Below, piece after piece: positions 4,869 through 5,752 of a DNA stretch of 5,752 nucleotides (positions are counted from its first letter, which is position 1; every line of letters begins with the position of its first letter). The notes beneath the pieces are model-generated. The model saw only the letters and a program-made list of their open reading frames with translations, was not told where the DNA came from and searched no databases. The position numbers were made by a program, and so were the translations under genes. Source of the stretch: Flavobacteriales bacterium (lineage in GTDB: Bacteria > Bacteroidota > Bacteroidia > Flavobacteriales > Crocinitomicaceae); assembly GCA_947375085.1 (NCBI GenBank), contig CANCEQ010000202.1, positions 1 to 5,752 of the forward strand, given 5' to 3'.

Positions 4869-5752
4869 ATGAAACACAACATTAAGTTTTTAGGATTAGG
4901 ACTTTTAGGTGGAATGTTACCACTTGGTGCATTTTTAATGTTAAGCGGAAGTCCAACAATGGATTTGTCCGACAAAGTATTGGATGGTAATAACAATCCA
5001 TACGCTCACAGAACAAGTCTTGGGGATGGCACGTCAGGATTATCAGGAGATTTTGTAGCTGCATCCGAAAATTCAATTAATTCTGTAGTACACGTTACGA
5101 CTAAAGTTGTAAAAACAAATTTTCAACGTGATTTATTTTCTGAAATGTTTTACGGTCCAGGTGCTGGAGGAAAAGAGTTTAAACAATATGGTTCGGGTTC
5201 TGGATCAGGAGTAATTGTTTCTTCAGAAGGGTATATTGTTACAAATAATCACGTAATTGAGGATGCAAGTGAAATTGAAGTTATTTTAAATGACAATTCT
5301 AAATACACTGCTAAACTAATAGGTACTGACCCGTCAACTGATATTGCAGTCTTAAAAATCGAAGGTGGTAAATTTACCCCAATTGCACTTGGAAATAGTG
5401 ATGATTTAAGAGTTGGCGAATGGGTATTAGCTGTTGGGAATCCTTTCAACTTAACATCAACAGTAACGGCTGGAATTGTTTCTGCAAAAGCTAGAAACAT
5501 TAATTTATTATCTGATAGAACACAGCAAAACATTGTTCCAATTGAATCATTCATACAAACAGATGCAGCGGTTAATCCTGGGAACAGTGGTGGTGCATTA
5601 GTTAACACTAAAGGGGAATTAGTTGGAATTAATACTGCTATTCAATCTCAAACAGGATCTTATGCGGGATATTCATTTGCCGTACCTGTCAATTTAGTTC
5701 AAAAGGTAATTAGTGATTTAATTGATTTCGGAATTGTTCAAAGAGCATTTTT
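4869..5752 (+). CDS. DegP/DegQ (HtrA)-family periplasmic serine protease, N-terminal part (3' end beyond window)
   Basis: 294 complete codons are visible; no stop before the right edge. HtrA proteases degrade or refold misfolded envelope proteins. Residues 1-27 (KHNIKF then a Gly/Leu-rich hydrophobic stretch) form a signal peptide or membrane anchor. A Gly/Asn/Ser-rich linker precedes the trypsin-like domain, which starts near residue 62 (FVAASENSINSVVHV). The full catalytic triad is present: His128 in TNNHVI, Asp158 in STDIAVLK, and Ser240 in NPGNSGGAL. Other HtrA landmarks are GSGSGVIVS (110-118), the LA-loop region with NFQRDLFSEMFYG (84-96), VGEWVLAVGNPFNL (182-195), VTAGIVSAKAR (199-209), FIQTDAAVNPGNS (228-240) and YSFAVPVNLV (268-277). 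The PDZ domains, usually one or two, should lie beyond position 5752, so DegP, DegQ or DegS type cannot be decided. The gene is divergent from dapF. Confidence 0.95.
   Translation, partial: MKHNIKFLGLGLLGGMLPLGAFLMLSGSPTMDLSDKVLDGNNNPYAHRTSLGDGTSGLSGDFVAASENSINSVVHVTTKVVKTNFQRDLFSEMFYGPGAGGKEFKQYGSGSGSGVIVSSEGYIVTNNHVIEDASEIEVILNDNSKYTAKLIGTDPSTDIAVLKIEGGKFTPIALGNSDDLRVGEWVLAVGNPFNLTSTVTAGIVSAKARNINLLSDRTQQNIVPIESFIQTDAAVNPGNSGGALVNTKGELVGINTAIQSQTGSYAGYSFAVPVNLVQKVISDLIDFGIVQRAF

Noticed and set aside
4808..5076. Two overlapping minus-strand open frames (62 and 64 codons) at the start of the HtrA-type gene
   Set aside because: Both are opposite the signal peptide and protease N-terminus; low-complexity translations with no support.
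5249..5608. 119-codon minus-strand open frame inside the HtrA-type gene
   Set aside because: It lies opposite the catalytic domain with its conserved triad motifs; the translation has no family features.

Overview
This AT-rich window carries seven protein-coding genes, two of them cut by the window edges. It most likely comes from a Bacteroidota genome, order Flavobacteriales. Three things point there: matches to the Bacteroidota -7 box TAnnTTTG upstream of genes, almost no Shine-Dalgarno sequences, and the grouping of a divergent HtrA-type protease with dapF, a GNAT acetyltransferase and mltG. I recall that grouping from flavobacterial genomes. A Fluviicola/Crocinitomix-like member is a guess. 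I see no rRNA, tRNA, CRISPR array, insertion sequence or phage gene, and no gene-free stretch longer than about 185 bases.

Layout. Six genes lie on the minus strand and read from about 4685 leftward: dapF (meso-diaminopimelate synthesis); a 164-residue conserved-looking protein of unknown function whose start overlaps the dapF stop by 8 bases; a RimJ/RimL/SpeG-like acetyltransferase; mltG (endolytic peptidoglycan transglycosylase); a SET-domain/YchJ fusion protein; and a secreted repeat protein that runs off the left edge. The first four are separated by -8, 15 and 48 bases and look like one transcription unit, with two small inverted repeats between the acetyltransferase and mltG. The last two follow after 75 and 98 bases and may have their own promoters. 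On the plus strand, divergent from dapF, is the 5' part of a DegP/HtrA-family periplasmic serine protease that runs off the right edge before its PDZ domains.

Function. The recognisable theme is the cell envelope: DapF makes the meso-DAP used in peptidoglycan cross-links, MltG cuts nascent glycan strands at the inner membrane, and HtrA handles misfolded envelope proteins. The unknown protein and the GNAT enzyme sit inside this unit, which suggests but does not prove an envelope-related or amino-acid/peptide-modifying role.

Most unusual items: (1) a single reading frame joining a SET lysine-methyltransferase-like domain to a complete YchJ-like SEC-C/NTF2-like module; (2) an AT-rich intergenic repeat of about 32 bases present twice in the same orientation, each copy about 36-45 bases upstream of a minus-strand start codon; (3) six regularly spaced units of about 36 residues in the secreted protein; (4) the unassigned 164-residue protein with a C-x2-C-x-W-H...H-I-G-I signature in the dapF-mltG unit.
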